This document shows, piece after piece, positions 34,483 through 43,458 of a DNA stretch of 64,000 bases (position 1 is its first letter; each line of letters begins with the position of its first letter). Both the position numbers and the translations under genes were made by a program. The notes under the pieces were generated by a model, which searched no databases, was not told where the DNA came from, and saw only the letters and a list, made by a program, of their open reading frames with translations. The DNA comes from an uncultured Collinsella sp. (GTDB lineage Bacteria; Actinomycetota; Coriobacteriia; Coriobacteriales; Coriobacteriaceae): contig CATYVQ010000001.1 in assembly GCA_958413895.1 (NCBI GenBank), positions 62,001-126,000 of the forward strand, in the 5' to 3' direction.

Positions 34483-35880
34483 ATGGAGCGTCCCTGCGCA
34501 TGGAAAAAGTACACGCCACAGCAAGTCGAGGAGCTCGAGGAGCTTTGCCGCGGCTATAAGCAGTTTTTGAGCGAGAACAAGACCGAGCGCCTGTGCGTCA
34601 AGACCGGTATCAAGATGGCCGAGGAGGCGGGCTACGTCAATCTGGAGACCGTGATCGCCGAGGGCCGCGATCTCAAGGCAGGCGACAAGGTGTACGCTGC
34701 CAACCACGGCAAGGACCTTATGCTCGTCAACCTGGGCACCGCCCCGCTCGAGCAGGGCTTTAACATCCTGGGCGCCCACGTGGACTCGCCGCGCCTGGAC
34801 CTCAAGCAAAACCCCACCTTCGAGGCCGGCGACATGGCCTACCTCGACACGCACTACTACGGCGGCGTCAAGAGCTACCACTGGGTGGCCTCCCCGCTTG
34901 CACTCGTGGGCGTCATCTGCAAAAAGGACGGCACCACCGTCGACATCAACATCGGCGACAAGGCCGACGACCCGGTCTTTACCATCTCCGACCTGCTGAT
35001 CCATCTCTCGAGCGAGCAGATGTCCAAGCCCGCCAAGGACGCCGTCGACGCCGAGATCCTCGACGTGATCGTGGGCGGCCGTCCCGTCAAGTTCGATGAG
35101 GACGACAAGGACGCCCCCAAGGAGCCCGTCAAGCAGATGTTCCTGGACATCCTCAAGGAGCAGTACGACGTCGAGGAGGAGGACTTCCTCTCCGCCGAGA
35201 TTGAGGTCGTGCCCGCCGGCCCCGCCCGCGACATGGGCCTCGACCGCTCCATGATTCTGGGCTATGGCCACGACGACCGCGTCTGCGCCTATCCGTCCAT
35301 GCTCGCCCAGATTAATGTGGCCAATGTCGAGCGCACGAGCATCACGCTCATCGTCGACAAGGAGGAGATCGGTTCCGTGGGTGCCACCGGCATGACGAGT
35401 CGCTTCTTCGAGAACACCGTCGCCGAGATCATGACGCTCGCCGGCGAGGACAGCCCGCTGGCCCTGCGCCGCGCGCTCGCCCGCAGCCGCATGCTTTCCT
35501 CTGACGTGTCCGCCGGCTTCGACCCGGGCTATGCCGGCAAGTTCGAGACCAAGAACGCCGCCTTTATGGGTCGCGGCCTATGCTTTAACAAGTACACGGG
35601 CAGCCGCGGCAAGGGCGGCTCCAACGACGCCGATGCCGAGTATGTGGCCCTCATCCGCGACATCATGGACGAGGCGGGCGTGGACTTCCAGACCTGCGAG
35701 CTCGGTCGCGTCAACGCGGGCGGCGGCGGCACCATCGCCTACATCATGGCCAAGTACGGCATGAACGTCATCGACTCCGGCGTTGCCGTCCTGTCCATGC
35801 ACGCCCTGTGGGAGGTCGCCAACAAGGCCGACATCTACGAGGCCTACCGCGGCTACAAGGCCTTCATCGAGCGAGCCTAA
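34483..35880 (+). CDS. M18 family zinc aminopeptidase
   Basis: 465 residues. The M18 aspartyl-aminopeptidase/aminopeptidase I fold shows ILGAHVDSPRLDLK (zinc His and Asp), VDKEEIGSVGATGM (general base and zinc glutamates), YGHDDRV, and the C-terminal VIDSGVAVLSMHALWEVAN with the last zinc His. It removes N-terminal residues from peptides in the cytoplasm as a large oligomer. AAAGGAG precedes the ATG at 34483. The codons are strongly C/G-ending, consistent with high expression. It is divergent from polA. Confidence 0.92.
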   Translation: MERPCAWKKYTPQQVEELEELCRGYKQFLSENKTERLCVKTGIKMAEEAGYVNLETVIAEGRDLKAGDKVYAANHGKDLMLVNLGTAPLEQGFNILGAHVDSPRLDLKQNPTFEAGDMAYLDTHYYGGVKSYHWVASPLALVGVICKKDGTTVDINIGDKADDPVFTISDLLIHLSSEQMSKPAKDAVDAEILDVIVGGRPVKFDEDDKDAPKEPVKQMFLDILKEQYDVEEEDFLSAEIEVVPAGPARDMGLDRSMILGYGHDDRVCAYPSMLAQINVANVERTSITLIVDKEEIGSVGATGMTSRFFENTVAEIMTLAGEDSPLALRRALARSRMLSSDVSAGFDPGYAGKFETKNAAFMGRGLCFNKYTGSRGKGGSNDADAEYVALIRDIMDEAGVDFQTCELGRVNAGGGGTIAYIMAKYGMNVIDSGVAVLSMHALWEVANKADIYEAYRGYKAFIERA

Positions 35881-35893
35881 CCAACCCTTCATC

Positions 35894-35960
35894 AGTTGCG
35901 GTGAAATACGGACTAAACTGGCCCATAAACGGCCAAAACAGACCGTATTCCACCGCAACT
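35894..35960. repeat. imperfect inverted repeat sharing its arms with 15116-15186
   Basis: AGTTGCGGTGAAATACGG at the left pairs with CCGTATTCCACCGCAACT at the right, and further inside ACTGGCC with GGCC. The outer 15 bases match the palindrome after the lipid kinase gene. It lies between the M18 and yaaA genes, 24 bp before the yaaA start, so it may be transcribed as part of its leader. Confidence 0.75.
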
Positions 35961-35983
35961 TCCTTTTTGGCAGAGGAGAGTCC

Positions 35984-36793
35984 ATGCTGCAGGTCATCAT
36001 TTCGCCCGCCAAGCAGATGCGCGTGGCCCAAGATGCTTTTGAAGTCCTGGGCATCCCACCCTTTGTGCGCGAGACGGCTCGTCTCCACCGCGCACTGCTA
36101 GATATCGAGCGGAATGAAGGCGACAGCGGCCTACAAGCTCTGTGGAACGTGAGTGACAGACTGCTGGGGCCTTGCCTCAACACCCTGCATGAGTTCGAGC
36201 CCATCCTGAAAAACGGCGATCTCGACAATCCCGCACTCGCCCGTCACCTCTCCCCCGCCGTCATGTCCTATCGCGGCATTCAATACCAGAGCATGGCACC
36301 CGAGGTGATGGATTCAGTGCAACTCGCATGGCTGCAAGACCATCTGTGGATCCTCTCGGGCCTTTACGGGTGCGTTCGTCCCTTCCATGCCATCGAACCG
36401 TATCGGCTGGAGATGGGCGCGAAGCTCGCCGTTGACGATGCCCGAGACCTCTACGCGTTTTGGAGCGACAAGCTCGCGCGGGCTATCGCCCCGGCAGGCT
36501 CAAACACCACGATCGTCAACCTCGCCAGCGCAGAGTATGCCAAAGCCGTTCTGCCCCACCTCGCGGACGACGCCATGGCCGTCACATGCCTCTTTGGCGA
36601 GGGTATCCGCAACGGGAAGCCCATCCAACGGTCGACCGCCAGCAAAAAGGCGCGCGGCTCCATGGTGCGGTGGATGGCAGAAAACAAGCTCGAGGATGCA
36701 AGCGAACTTACCGCATTCAACATCGGCTATCGGCACATCCCCGAGCTTTCAGACAAAAACACCCTGGTTTTCATGAACGCGCAGGCACAATAG
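35984..36793 (+). CDS. yaaA: YaaA-family peroxide stress protein
   Basis: 269 residues. The DUF328 family includes E. coli YaaA, which limits iron-driven damage under peroxide stress. Family motifs: IISPAKQM at the start, the LSPAVMSYRGIQYQSM region, LRILSGLYG-like LWILSGLYGCVRPF, EPYRLEMGAKL, NLASAEYAKAV and the terminal ELTAFNIGYR. AGAGGAG precedes the ATG at 35984. Adjacent to the M18 gene but separated by a palindrome. Confidence 0.92.
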   Translation: MLQVIISPAKQMRVAQDAFEVLGIPPFVRETARLHRALLDIERNEGDSGLQALWNVSDRLLGPCLNTLHEFEPILKNGDLDNPALARHLSPAVMSYRGIQYQSMAPEVMDSVQLAWLQDHLWILSGLYGCVRPFHAIEPYRLEMGAKLAVDDARDLYAFWSDKLARAIAPAGSNTTIVNLASAEYAKAVLPHLADDAMAVTCLFGEGIRNGKPIQRSTASKKARGSMVRWMAENKLEDASELTAFNIGYRHIPELSDKNTLVFMNAQAQ

Positions 36794-36816
36794 GCCCGCC
36801 GTTTCCAAACACCCCG

Positions 36817-37332
36817 TTACTCCGCCAAGCCGTCGGCTTTGGCAATTTCATTTGTCGAGCCGTCCTGATAGGTAATCTTGACATGTTCCACCTCGGACAC
36901 CTTGACGCCCGACGGGGGCTCCAGGCGCCATTCCGTCAGCGCGATATCCATCGTCGTGGGCACATCCCCTTGATCTTTGAGCTCGACCGACAGCATCTTA
37001 AGCGGCGCATCGAAGGTCACGCGTTCGATTTCTTCGCCAGGAATAGACCCGCCGCTCAACTGCAGCTGCACAAACTCGTCGCGCGGATACCAGTAGTCGC
37101 CCGGTGCGGCCACCGTGTTACCGCCAGCGACCTTCACCGTCATGATCGGCAGGCTATCATCAGCCTCGAACTCCCATGCAGCTCCGCCGCGACCACCAAA
37201 CGTCCAGATACAAAAGGCAATCACCAGCACGGCAAGCACCGCAAAACCAATCGCGACAAGGCCATGGTGCGCACGGCCCTCCTCGGCCGATACGTCCCAT
37301 TGCGTCTCTCGATATAGATGCTTGTCTTCCAT
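36817..37332 (-). CDS. hypothetical membrane-anchored protein
   Basis: 171 residues. A soluble start MEDKHLYRETQWDVSAEEG is followed by one membrane helix (LVAIGFAVLAVLVIAFCIWTF, about 25-46) and then about 125 extracytoplasmic residues rich in beta-strand patterns. No Cys-lipobox and no family recognised. GGGGAGG lies 6 bp before the ATG at 37332. Divergent from the thiC riboswitch and convergent with yaaA. Confidence 0.8.
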   Translation of the reverse strand: MEDKHLYRETQWDVSAEEGRAHHGLVAIGFAVLAVLVIAFCIWTFGGRGGAAWEFEADDSLPIMTVKVAGGNTVAAPGDYWYPRDEFVQLQLSGGSIPGEEIERVTFDAPLKMLSVELKDQGDVPTTMDIALTEWRLEPPSGVKVSEVEHVKITYQDGSTNEIAKADGLAE

Positions 37333-37403
37333 GTTCGCCTCCCCACAGGCACGCTCGTTAGGTCAATCGTACCCATTCGAGCTATACTTGAGCCCACCAC
37401 ATA

Positions 37404-37496
37404 AACGGGGAGCTTGCAGGACAAGACGGCAGGCTGAGACTGGGCGCGCCCGCCCTGACCCGCAAACCTGATATGGGTAATGCCAACGAAGGGAGC
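37404..37496 (+). promoter_or_regulatory. TPP riboswitch (thi-box) controlling thiC
   Basis: The thi-box core is present: GGGGAGC near 37407, GGCTGAGA at 37431-37438, ACCTGAT at 37466-37472, then GGGTAATGCCAACG and GGGAGCC at the 3' end. These match the pyrimidine- and pyrophosphate-sensing helices. The thiC RBS (GGGAG) is inside the last helix, so TPP probably blocks translation initiation rather than transcription. Confidence 0.95.
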
Positions 37497-37503
37497 CGTG
37501 CCA

Positions 37504-38838
37504 ATGAGCACACAGACCGAGCCCAAGCTCGTCACGCAAATCGACTTCGCCCGTGCCGGGCAGATCACGCCGCAGATGAAGGAAGTCGCCGAGCGCGAGC
37601 ATCGCGACCCCGAGTACATCCGCGAGCGCGTGGCCGACGGCCGCATCGCCATTCCCGCCAACATCGTGCACATCAAAAAGGGCATGCGCGCCTTTGGCGT
37701 CGGCGAGGGCCTTTCCACCAAGGTCAACGTGAACTTGGGCATCTCGGGCGACAAGGCCGATGCCGCCGAGGAATGGAAGAAAGTCAAGATCGCCGAGGAC
37801 TTTGGCGCCGACGCCATCATGGACCTCTCCAACTCGGGCAAGACGCGCCAGTTCCGCCAGCAGCTCATCGACGAGACGCCGCTCATGGTAGGCACCGTCC
37901 CCATGTACGACGCCATCGGCTACATGGAAAAGCCGCTGGTCAAGCTCACCAAGGACGACCTGTTCGAAGTCGTGCGCGCACATGCCGAGGACGGCGTGGA
38001 CTTTATGACCATCCACTGCGGCATCAACAAGTCGGTCACCAAGACCTTTAAGGAGACCGGCCGCCTGATGAACATCGTGAGCCGCGGCGGCTCACTGCTG
38101 TTTGGCTGGATGGAGGTCACTGGTAACGAGAACCCGTTCTATGAGTTCTACGACGAGTTACTCGAGATTTGCCACGAGTACGACGTGACGATTTCGCTCG
38201 GCGACTCCTGCCGCCCGGGCTGCCTCTACGACTCCAACGACGCCACCGAGACCGCTGAGATGATCGAGCTGGGCAAGCTGTGCAAACGCGCTTGGGCCGC
38301 CGGCGTCCAGGTCATGGTCGAGGGCCCGGGTCACATGGCGCTCGACGAGATCGCCGCCAACATGAAACTTCAGAAGCGCCTGTGCCACAATGCTCCGTTC
38401 TATGTGCTCGGGCCGCTGGTGACCGATATCGGCGTTGGTTACGACCACATCACCGCTGCCATCGGCGGCGCCATCTCCGCCAGCTCCGGTGCCGACTTCC
38501 TGTGCTACGTGACACCGGCCGAGCACCTGTGCCTGCCCAACGCCCAGGATGTGCTCGACGGCCTCATGGCCACCAAGATCGCCGCACACGCCGCCGACAT
38601 CGCCAAAAAGGTGCCCCACGCCCGCGACATGGACGACAAGATGGGCCAGGCACGCCGCAAGCTCGACTGGGACGCCATGTGGAAGTGCGCGCTCGACCCG
38701 GTTACGGGCAAGAAACGCTACGAGGAGTCCCCCGCCGCCACCGAGGGCACTTGCACCATGTGTGGCAAGATGTGTGCCGTCCGCACCGTCAACAAGATTT
38801 TCGAGGGCACCACGATCGACCTCGGCATGGAGGACTAG
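37504..38838 (+). CDS. thiC: phosphomethylpyrimidine synthase
   Basis: 444 residues. The radical-SAM enzyme rearranges 5-aminoimidazole ribotide into the thiamin pyrimidine HMP-P. Motifs: IPANIVHIKKGMRAFGVG, DLSNSGKT, FMTIHCGINK, SLGDSCRPGCLYD, EGPGHMALDEI, GADFLCYVTPAEHL, and the C-terminal cluster motif CTMCGKMC binding the [4Fe-4S]. That motif has three residues between its last cysteines, as in a common shorter ThiC clade. The ATG at 37504 uses GGGAG inside the riboswitch; the in-frame ATG at 37480 lies within the riboswitch and was rejected. Confidence 0.97.
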   Translation: MSTQTEPKLVTQIDFARAGQITPQMKEVAEREHRDPEYIRERVADGRIAIPANIVHIKKGMRAFGVGEGLSTKVNVNLGISGDKADAAEEWKKVKIAEDFGADAIMDLSNSGKTRQFRQQLIDETPLMVGTVPMYDAIGYMEKPLVKLTKDDLFEVVRAHAEDGVDFMTIHCGINKSVTKTFKETGRLMNIVSRGGSLLFGWMEVTGNENPFYEFYDELLEICHEYDVTISLGDSCRPGCLYDSNDATETAEMIELGKLCKRAWAAGVQVMVEGPGHMALDEIAANMKLQKRLCHNAPFYVLGPLVTDIGVGYDHITAAIGGAISASSGADFLCYVTPAEHLCLPNAQDVLDGLMATKIAAHAADIAKKVPHARDMDDKMGQARRKLDWDAMWKCALDPVTGKKRYEESPAATEGTCTMCGKMCAVRTVNKIFEGTTIDLGMED

Positions 38839-39020
38839 CCCTGTCGCCGCGGCCGCTTCTGGCGGCGAGCTGGTGCCTGTCAATTGTTGACGTGTGAACA
38901 TTTGCTTGCATTTGCGTAAAGATTGCATCGCCCGCCCGGGTTCGACATAGAGTCGGCCCGGGCATCTTTATAATGCTGGCTTATAGACCCATTTGATTCC
39001 GACCGAACAAGGGAGCGAAC

Positions 39021-39851
39021 ATGGATCGCAGTAAGGTACCTGCCGTTCTATCCATCGCAGGATCCGATTCCTGCGGCGGCGCCGGCATTCAGGCCGACAT
39101 CAAGACCATCACGGCGCACCGCCTGTATGCCGAGACGGCCATCACCGCCATCACAGCGCAAAACACACTGGGCGTCACCGCCGTGCAGGATATCTCACCA
39201 GATATCGTAGCCGCGCAAATTGACGCCGTTTTTGACGATATCCGCCCGAGCGCCGTCAAGATCGGCATGGTTTCCTCTGTCGAGATTATCGATGTTATCG
39301 CCGACCGCCTGAGCGCCTGGAACGCGACAAACGTGGTAGTCGACCCCGTCATGGTAGCCACCTCGGGCGCACGGCTGATTGCCGAAGATGCCGCCGAGGC
39401 GCTCACCCGCCGCCTGTTCCCGCTAGCGACGGTTATCACGCCCAATATTCCCGAGGCCATGGCCCTGCTCGACTACGAGGTCGACTCCGAGCGCACGCAG
39501 CAAAATGCTGCCATGCTCCTCACCCGCCGCTTTGGTTGCGCATCCCTCGTTAAGGGTGGGCATCTTGTCAACGAGGCCGACGATGTACTGGCCGAACCCG
39601 CGCCACTCGATGACGAGGGCAACCATCTGGGAGATCCACTTACCACGTGGTTCCGCCACAAGCGCATCGTGACCGACAACACACACGGCACCGGCTGTAC
39701 GCTCTCGTCCGCCATCGCCTGCGCGCTGGCCCAGGGCATGGATCTTGCCGACGCCGTCAATGCGGGCAAGGCATACCTGACAGGCGCTCTGGCCGCCGGC
39801 CTGAACATGGGCAAAGGCTCCGGCCCTGTCAACCACATGTGGCAGTACTAA
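39021..39851 (+). CDS. thiD: hydroxymethylpyrimidine / phosphomethylpyrimidine kinase
   Basis: 276 residues of the ribokinase-like fold. It phosphorylates HMP and HMP-P to HMP-PP for joining with the thiazole. Motifs: VLSIAGSDSCGGAGIQADIKT, ITAQNTLGV, VVDPVMVATSGA and the ATP/anion-hole NTHGTGCTLSSAIA. AAGGGAGCGAAC precedes the ATG at 39021. It follows thiC by 182 bp and consumes its product. TTTATAATGC in the gap might be a separate -10. ThiE/ThiG/ThiM are not in the window. Confidence 0.95.
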   Translation: MDRSKVPAVLSIAGSDSCGGAGIQADIKTITAHRLYAETAITAITAQNTLGVTAVQDISPDIVAAQIDAVFDDIRPSAVKIGMVSSVEIIDVIADRLSAWNATNVVVDPVMVATSGARLIAEDAAEALTRRLFPLATVITPNIPEAMALLDYEVDSERTQQNAAMLLTRRFGCASLVKGGHLVNEADDVLAEPAPLDDEGNHLGDPLTTWFRHKRIVTDNTHGTGCTLSSAIACALAQGMDLADAVNAGKAYLTGALAAGLNMGKGSGPVNHMWQY

Positions 39852-39895
39852 ATAGCCAGCAACCTGCCAAAAAGAGACAGGCTACCTTGCACCAA

Positions 39896-39960
39896 AAACC
39901 GTCGCAACATTCGATGAAAATCGTGCAAACGCGAAAAATCATCGGATGTTGCGACGGTTT
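39896..39960. repeat. 22-bp inverted repeat after thiD
   Basis: Arms 39896-39917 and 39939-39960 (AAACCGTCGCAACAT...) pair with one mismatch across a 21-base loop. The plus-strand read-out continues TGATTTTAG, a weak T-tract. It separates thiD from the convergent pentapeptide gene. Confidence 0.7.
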
Positions 39961-39996
39961 GATTTTAGATAGCGGTCGAGCAGAGGGCCGGGGCGT

Positions 39997-40608
39997 CTAG
40001 TCGTCGGCGAGTTGAATTCCCAACAAACCCGAGAGTGCCAGCGCCTGCTCGGCATTGACCGTCAGGCCACGCAGCTCATGGTAATCGCCCGAAACAACGG
40101 GCGCCGCGAATGTACAACGCGATACATCCACGCCGGAAAGCGACGTCTTAAACACATCCATACGCGTCAGGTCACAGCCATCCAGGCGTATCTGACCCAG
40201 CTTGGCACCCTGAAACGCGACCTCGGTCAAACGCGTGTCACGCGCAGCCATGGGGCCAATGCGTCCCTCCGAAAGGTTCGCATAGCTCAAATCGCACGAT
40301 GTAAACGACACACTCGACAGACGCGCCCTGAGCAAGTTGAGCCCCGGCGCCGAGCAGTCAACGAAGTCACAGCGGTTGAGCCAGCAGCCTTCCATGTTGC
40401 AGTGGATAAAGCGGCAACCGCGAAACACCACATCGCGAAACGTCGAGCCGCTCCAGTCAACGCTATCGAACTCGCAAGATCGGAACCCGACGCCATCGAA
40501 GGTCGCGCCGTTCGCCACGTCGCAGGCAAGATCCAAATCCTCAAAAGCGGTATTGGAGACGAGCTCATCGCCCTCGGCAAATAGGTCGATGAGCTCGTCC
40601 ATGCCCAT
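39997..40608 (-). CDS. pentapeptide repeat protein
   Basis: 203 residues. From about residue 20 the sequence follows the A(D/N)LXX five-residue rhythm (NTAFEDLDLACDVA, GATFDGVGFRSCEFDSVDW, STFRDVVFRGCRF, NLSEGRIG), which folds into a right-handed quadrilateral helix. Some members mimic DNA and bind gyrase; most have no known role. The start is uncertain: the ATG at 40608 lacks a strong RBS, and a GTG at 40695 would overlap the SGNH gene stop but would run through a hairpin repeat (40640-40678). Confidence 0.78.
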   Translation of the reverse strand: MGMDELIDLFAEGDELVSNTAFEDLDLACDVANGATFDGVGFRSCEFDSVDWSGSTFRDVVFRGCRFIHCNMEGCWLNRCDFVDCSAPGLNLLRARLSSVSFTSCDLSYANLSEGRIGPMAARDTRLTEVAFQGAKLGQIRLDGCDLTRMDVFKTSLSGVDVSRCTFAAPVVSGDYHELRGLTVNAEQALALSGLLGIQLADD

Positions 40609-40639
40609 ATGGCAGCCAAGCCGTTCGTTTACCCGGGCA

Positions 40640-40678
40640 AAACCACCGCAAAGGTGCCTGTCCCCTTTGCTGTGGTTT
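40640..40678. repeat. hairpin repeat between SGNH hydrolase and pentapeptide genes
   Basis: AAACCACCGCAAAGG (40640-40654) pairs with CCTTTGCTGTGGTTT (40664-40678) with one mismatch; the loop is TGCCTGTCC. It may end the SGNH gene transcript and is similar in style to the other palindromes in the window. Confidence 0.65.
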
Positions 40679-40687
40679 GGGGCCGTG

Positions 40688-41347
40688 CTACTCACCGAGC
40701 ATCTCTTGGAGCTTGGCTGCCACGGCGTGACCCAGGCTCTCGTGGCTTTCGGGCATCATATGCAGATAGTCGATATCGCCCGGCTCGGCAAAGTCGGCGG
40801 CATTCAAAAAGTCGCAACCAAACTGCCCAGCCACATGTGCGTAGTACTCGCCAAAATGCTCCGAGGCCTCGACGGAGCGCTCGTCAAAGTCGGTCATATA
40901 CACATCGGCGATCTGCGGCTTGATCTTGATAGGAGCCATCAGCAGAATGCGCGGACAAGGCGCAGCGTCGGTCCACGGAAACGCGCGGACGGCGCGAATC
41001 AGTGCCATGGAGCCACGGGCGATATCGGAAGCTGTCACGTTAAAGACCGTCTTACAGTCGTTGGTGCCCAGCATGATCACAATGGCGTCCAGCGGCTTAT
41101 GGGCCTCGAGCAGCATCGGAAGCGCGCGAATGCCGTTGAGGTTAGTGTCCAGATGGCACATGTCGTCGCGTACCGTCGTGCGGCCGTTGAGGCCTTCTTC
41201 AATTACATGCCAGCCCTCGCCTAAGTCACGTTGGGCCACGCCACACCAGCGCACATCCTGCGCATAGCGCACCGCGGTGCCGTCGCGCATGCCCGCCGGA
41301 TCGTAACCATAGGTGTTGCTGTCGCCAAAGCATAGAACGTTTTTCAT
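40688..41347 (-). CDS. SGNH/GDSL-type esterase
   Basis: 219 residues. Block I CFGDSNTYGYDP has the catalytic Ser; the oxyanion Gly is in NGRTT and the Asn in IMLGTNDCKTVF; block V HMMPESHESLG supplies the His. Family members hydrolyse acyl esters, including acetylated sugars and lipids. The start lacks a signal peptide, so it is cytoplasmic. GAGGGG lies 6 bp before the ATG at 41347. The substrate is unknown. Confidence 0.9.
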   Translation of the reverse strand: MKNVLCFGDSNTYGYDPAGMRDGTAVRYAQDVRWCGVAQRDLGEGWHVIEEGLNGRTTVRDDMCHLDTNLNGIRALPMLLEAHKPLDAIVIMLGTNDCKTVFNVTASDIARGSMALIRAVRAFPWTDAAPCPRILLMAPIKIKPQIADVYMTDFDERSVEASEHFGEYYAHVAGQFGCDFLNAADFAEPGDIDYLHMMPESHESLGHAVAAKLQEMLGE

Positions 41348-41365
41348 CGTAAGCCCCTCGCTCAG

Positions 41366-41400
41366 TAAAAAGCCGACGGAAGCAGCCTCTCCCGCCGGCT
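41366..41400 (-). terminator. terminator after the PARG-like gene
   Basis: On the minus strand AGCCGGCGG pairs with CCGTCGGCT across a 12-base loop, followed by TTTTTACTG. Confidence 0.7.
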
Positions 41401-41425
41401 CGACCTATCTGTCAGCACGTACCGA

Positions 41426-42541
41426 TTACAGGTACTTGCGCCAATCGTCCTCGTCCTCATCATCCTCGGTAGCAGCCTGGGCCTGCTCGGCGGCGCGAGC
41501 TGCCGCAGCGCGAGCGGCAACCTGGGCATAGGACTCCTCGTTGCGCTCGGGGAAGTTTGCCAGCACGTGCTCGAACTTGGCAAAATCCTCATCCCAGCGC
41601 GTAGAAGGCACGGCAAAGAAGACTTGCTGGACCTTAAAGTCGCCCGACGCGAGCTCCTTGCGGAAGAGCTCGGCCACGGCCTCTGCGTCAAAGCCGTTGT
41701 TGTCGCAGCCCCAAGCGCCCAGCACGAGCTTCTCGCGACCTAGCTCGTCGCAGATGGCAAGCACAAAGCGAATGCGGTCGCGCAGGGCATCCAGCAGAGC
41801 ATCGTCACCCACGCGATACTCCTGGCGAGCGCGCTTGACGTTGGGCGCGGCGGCCACGATCACGTCGGCGTATGCATGCACGTGGTTGCGGTCGAAGCGC
41901 ACCGCAGGCACCACCAGCGCACGGTTTCGGTAAAGCTCGCAGTTGATGTTACGGCGACGGTTCTCGCCGTACCATTTGCGCTGCTTATCGAGAACGTTGT
42001 ACAGATACGAATCGGCGCACAGTGTGGCCTCCTGGCCCAGATAACCCTGAATATAGCCACCGCCCGGGTTGGTGAACGAGGCAAAGGCGAGCACGGCCAT
42101 GTCGCAGAGCTGCGCATAGCCACGACCGTTGTCCAAGATGGCCTGCGTGGCGGAGGCATCGAGCACGGTGACCTCAGACAGGGACGCAGCAGGCTCCTCA
42201 GCAGGCGCGGACTCAGCTTCGGCGATTTCCTCGGCAGGCTCCTCGACGGGCTCAGGCGCTGCCTCGGTCTCGGCAGCCTCCGCGCCCTCAACGTCCTCGG
42301 CGACCTGTTCTTCGGCGGCCACAGTACTCTGAACCTTGGCCTTCATCGCCGCGACAAAGCCGGCAGGCATACCGTCAAACTCGCGAACACCGGCAAGCGA
42401 ACGCTCGATATCCTTGGCGCACGCTTCGGACACAGTTGCCACGTGACGCTCGGCGGCCTTGGCACGGGCCTCGCGCTTGGGATTGGGCTGACCCGCGCGA
42501 TTAGACCTGCGGTTACGGTTCCTGTTGTCGACGTCTGCCAT
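41426..42541 (-). CDS. TIGR02452-type / bacterial PARG-like macrodomain protein
   Basis: 371 residues. Residues 1-70 are basic at the start (NRNRNRRSNR) and include a short helical region that often precedes this domain. Residues about 75-122 are a Glu/Ala/Pro-rich linker. The macro-like domain follows, with VLDASATQAIL, FTNPGGGYIQGYLGQEATLC, VRFDRNHVHAYADVIVAAAPN and LVLGAWGCDNNG. Bacterial PARGs that remove poly(ADP-ribose) carry GGG-X6-8-QEE; here the motif is GGG (160-162) and QEA (170-172), so the catalytic second glutamate is Ala. The protein may bind ADP-ribose without cutting or act on another substrate. AAAGGTGACC precedes the ATG at 42541. Confidence 0.85.
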   Translation of the reverse strand: MADVDNRNRNRRSNRAGQPNPKREARAKAAERHVATVSEACAKDIERSLAGVREFDGMPAGFVAAMKAKVQSTVAAEEQVAEDVEGAEAAETEAAPEPVEEPAEEIAEAESAPAEEPAASLSEVTVLDASATQAILDNGRGYAQLCDMAVLAFASFTNPGGGYIQGYLGQEATLCADSYLYNVLDKQRKWYGENRRRNINCELYRNRALVVPAVRFDRNHVHAYADVIVAAAPNVKRARQEYRVGDDALLDALRDRIRFVLAICDELGREKLVLGAWGCDNNGFDAEAVAELFRKELASGDFKVQQVFFAVPSTRWDEDFAKFEHVLANFPERNEESYAQVAARAAAARAAEQAQAATEDDEDEDDWRKYL

Positions 42542-42605
42542 AAGTGGTCACCTTTCCTGTCGCTGCCGATATCGGCTTTTCCCATCCATGATACCCCGCC
42601 GCGTA

Positions 42606-42635
42606 CAAAAAAGACGGCCCCGAAGGACCGCCTTT
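42606..42635 (-). terminator. terminator after the BI-1 gene
   Basis: On the minus strand AAAGGCGGTCC-TTCG-GGGCCGTCTTT, a UUCG-capped stem, is followed by TTTG. It lies 44 bp after the BI-1 stop. Confidence 0.85.
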
Positions 42636-42678
42636 CGCATCGATTTACACGCACGGCAAGCACCGCCGCAATTCGCCA

Positions 42679-43374
42679 CTAATCGCGACGGCCAAGGATG
42701 TTCAGGATGCGCAGGAACACGTTGATAATGTCCACGAACAGATTGGACGCCATGAGCACGGCGTTGGGCAGCGTAGGCGGCACCGTCGTGGCAACATAGG
42801 TGTCGTAGCCAATAAAGCCGGCGAACACCACGATCACGATCAGGTCGGTGATGGTCTGCGAGACGCCCATGAACATCAGCACGATCTCAACCAGAATAGT
42901 GGCGAGCAGAATGCCAAAACCGATGCCATATACGCGCTGGAAAAACTTGGGGAACGTCACGCCCAAGGCGCCAAAAACAAAGGTGATGGCGGCCGTGGCG
43001 ATAAAGGCAGTGTTGATGGTGGGCAGGTCGTAGTTGGCAAGGCCAAACGACGCGGTCAGGCCAAAGGTACTCGCAAAGATTACGTAGCCCACAAGGGACA
43101 GGCCAACGGACTGCTTGCTGGCGGCGGCCGACATCATGACCATGCCGACGATGGTCAAAATAAACGAGCCAAAGACCAGCGGCAAGGCGGCTCCGCTCAT
43201 CATCATGCGCGCAAACGACATGGTGCTCGTAAAGTAGGCACCGGCGCCCATGGCGCAAAAGCCCAAGAAGATCAGGGCAGACATGGCGAGATTGTACGCG
43301 CGCGGCGACATCTCCTTGGCGCGGCTTGCGCCGCTCTCGACGGGGCCGTTCTGATAGCCCTGGATATCGTTCAT
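42679..43374 (-). CDS. Bax inhibitor-1 / YbhL-family membrane protein
   Basis: 231 residues with seven membrane helices from about residue 28, preceded by a short cytosolic stretch. Conserved BI-1 features: MGAGAYFTS after the first helix, YVIFASTFGLTASFGL, and the C-terminal GFIGYDTYVA with the Asp of the pH/calcium-sensing pair, ending FLRILNILGRRD. Members are pH-sensitive calcium leak channels at the cell membrane. AAAGGACG precedes the ATG at 43374. Single gene between terminators. Confidence 0.92.
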   Translation of the reverse strand: MNDIQGYQNGPVESGASRAKEMSPRAYNLAMSALIFLGFCAMGAGAYFTSTMSFARMMMSGAALPLVFGSFILTIVGMVMMSAAASKQSVGLSLVGYVIFASTFGLTASFGLANYDLPTINTAFIATAAITFVFGALGVTFPKFFQRVYGIGFGILLATILVEIVLMFMGVSQTITDLIVIVVFAGFIGYDTYVATTVPPTLPNAVLMASNLFVDIINVFLRILNILGRRD

Positions 43375-43458
43375 AGGTTCGTCCTTTCAAAAAGCGCCAC
43401 AAATAACGGCGCAGTAGCTGACAAGATTCCTGTCATTGTACCCGAACGCCGTGCGTCC

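Noticed and set aside
37480..37503. Earlier thiC start at 37480
   Set aside because: It lies inside the TPP riboswitch 3' strand, without an RBS.
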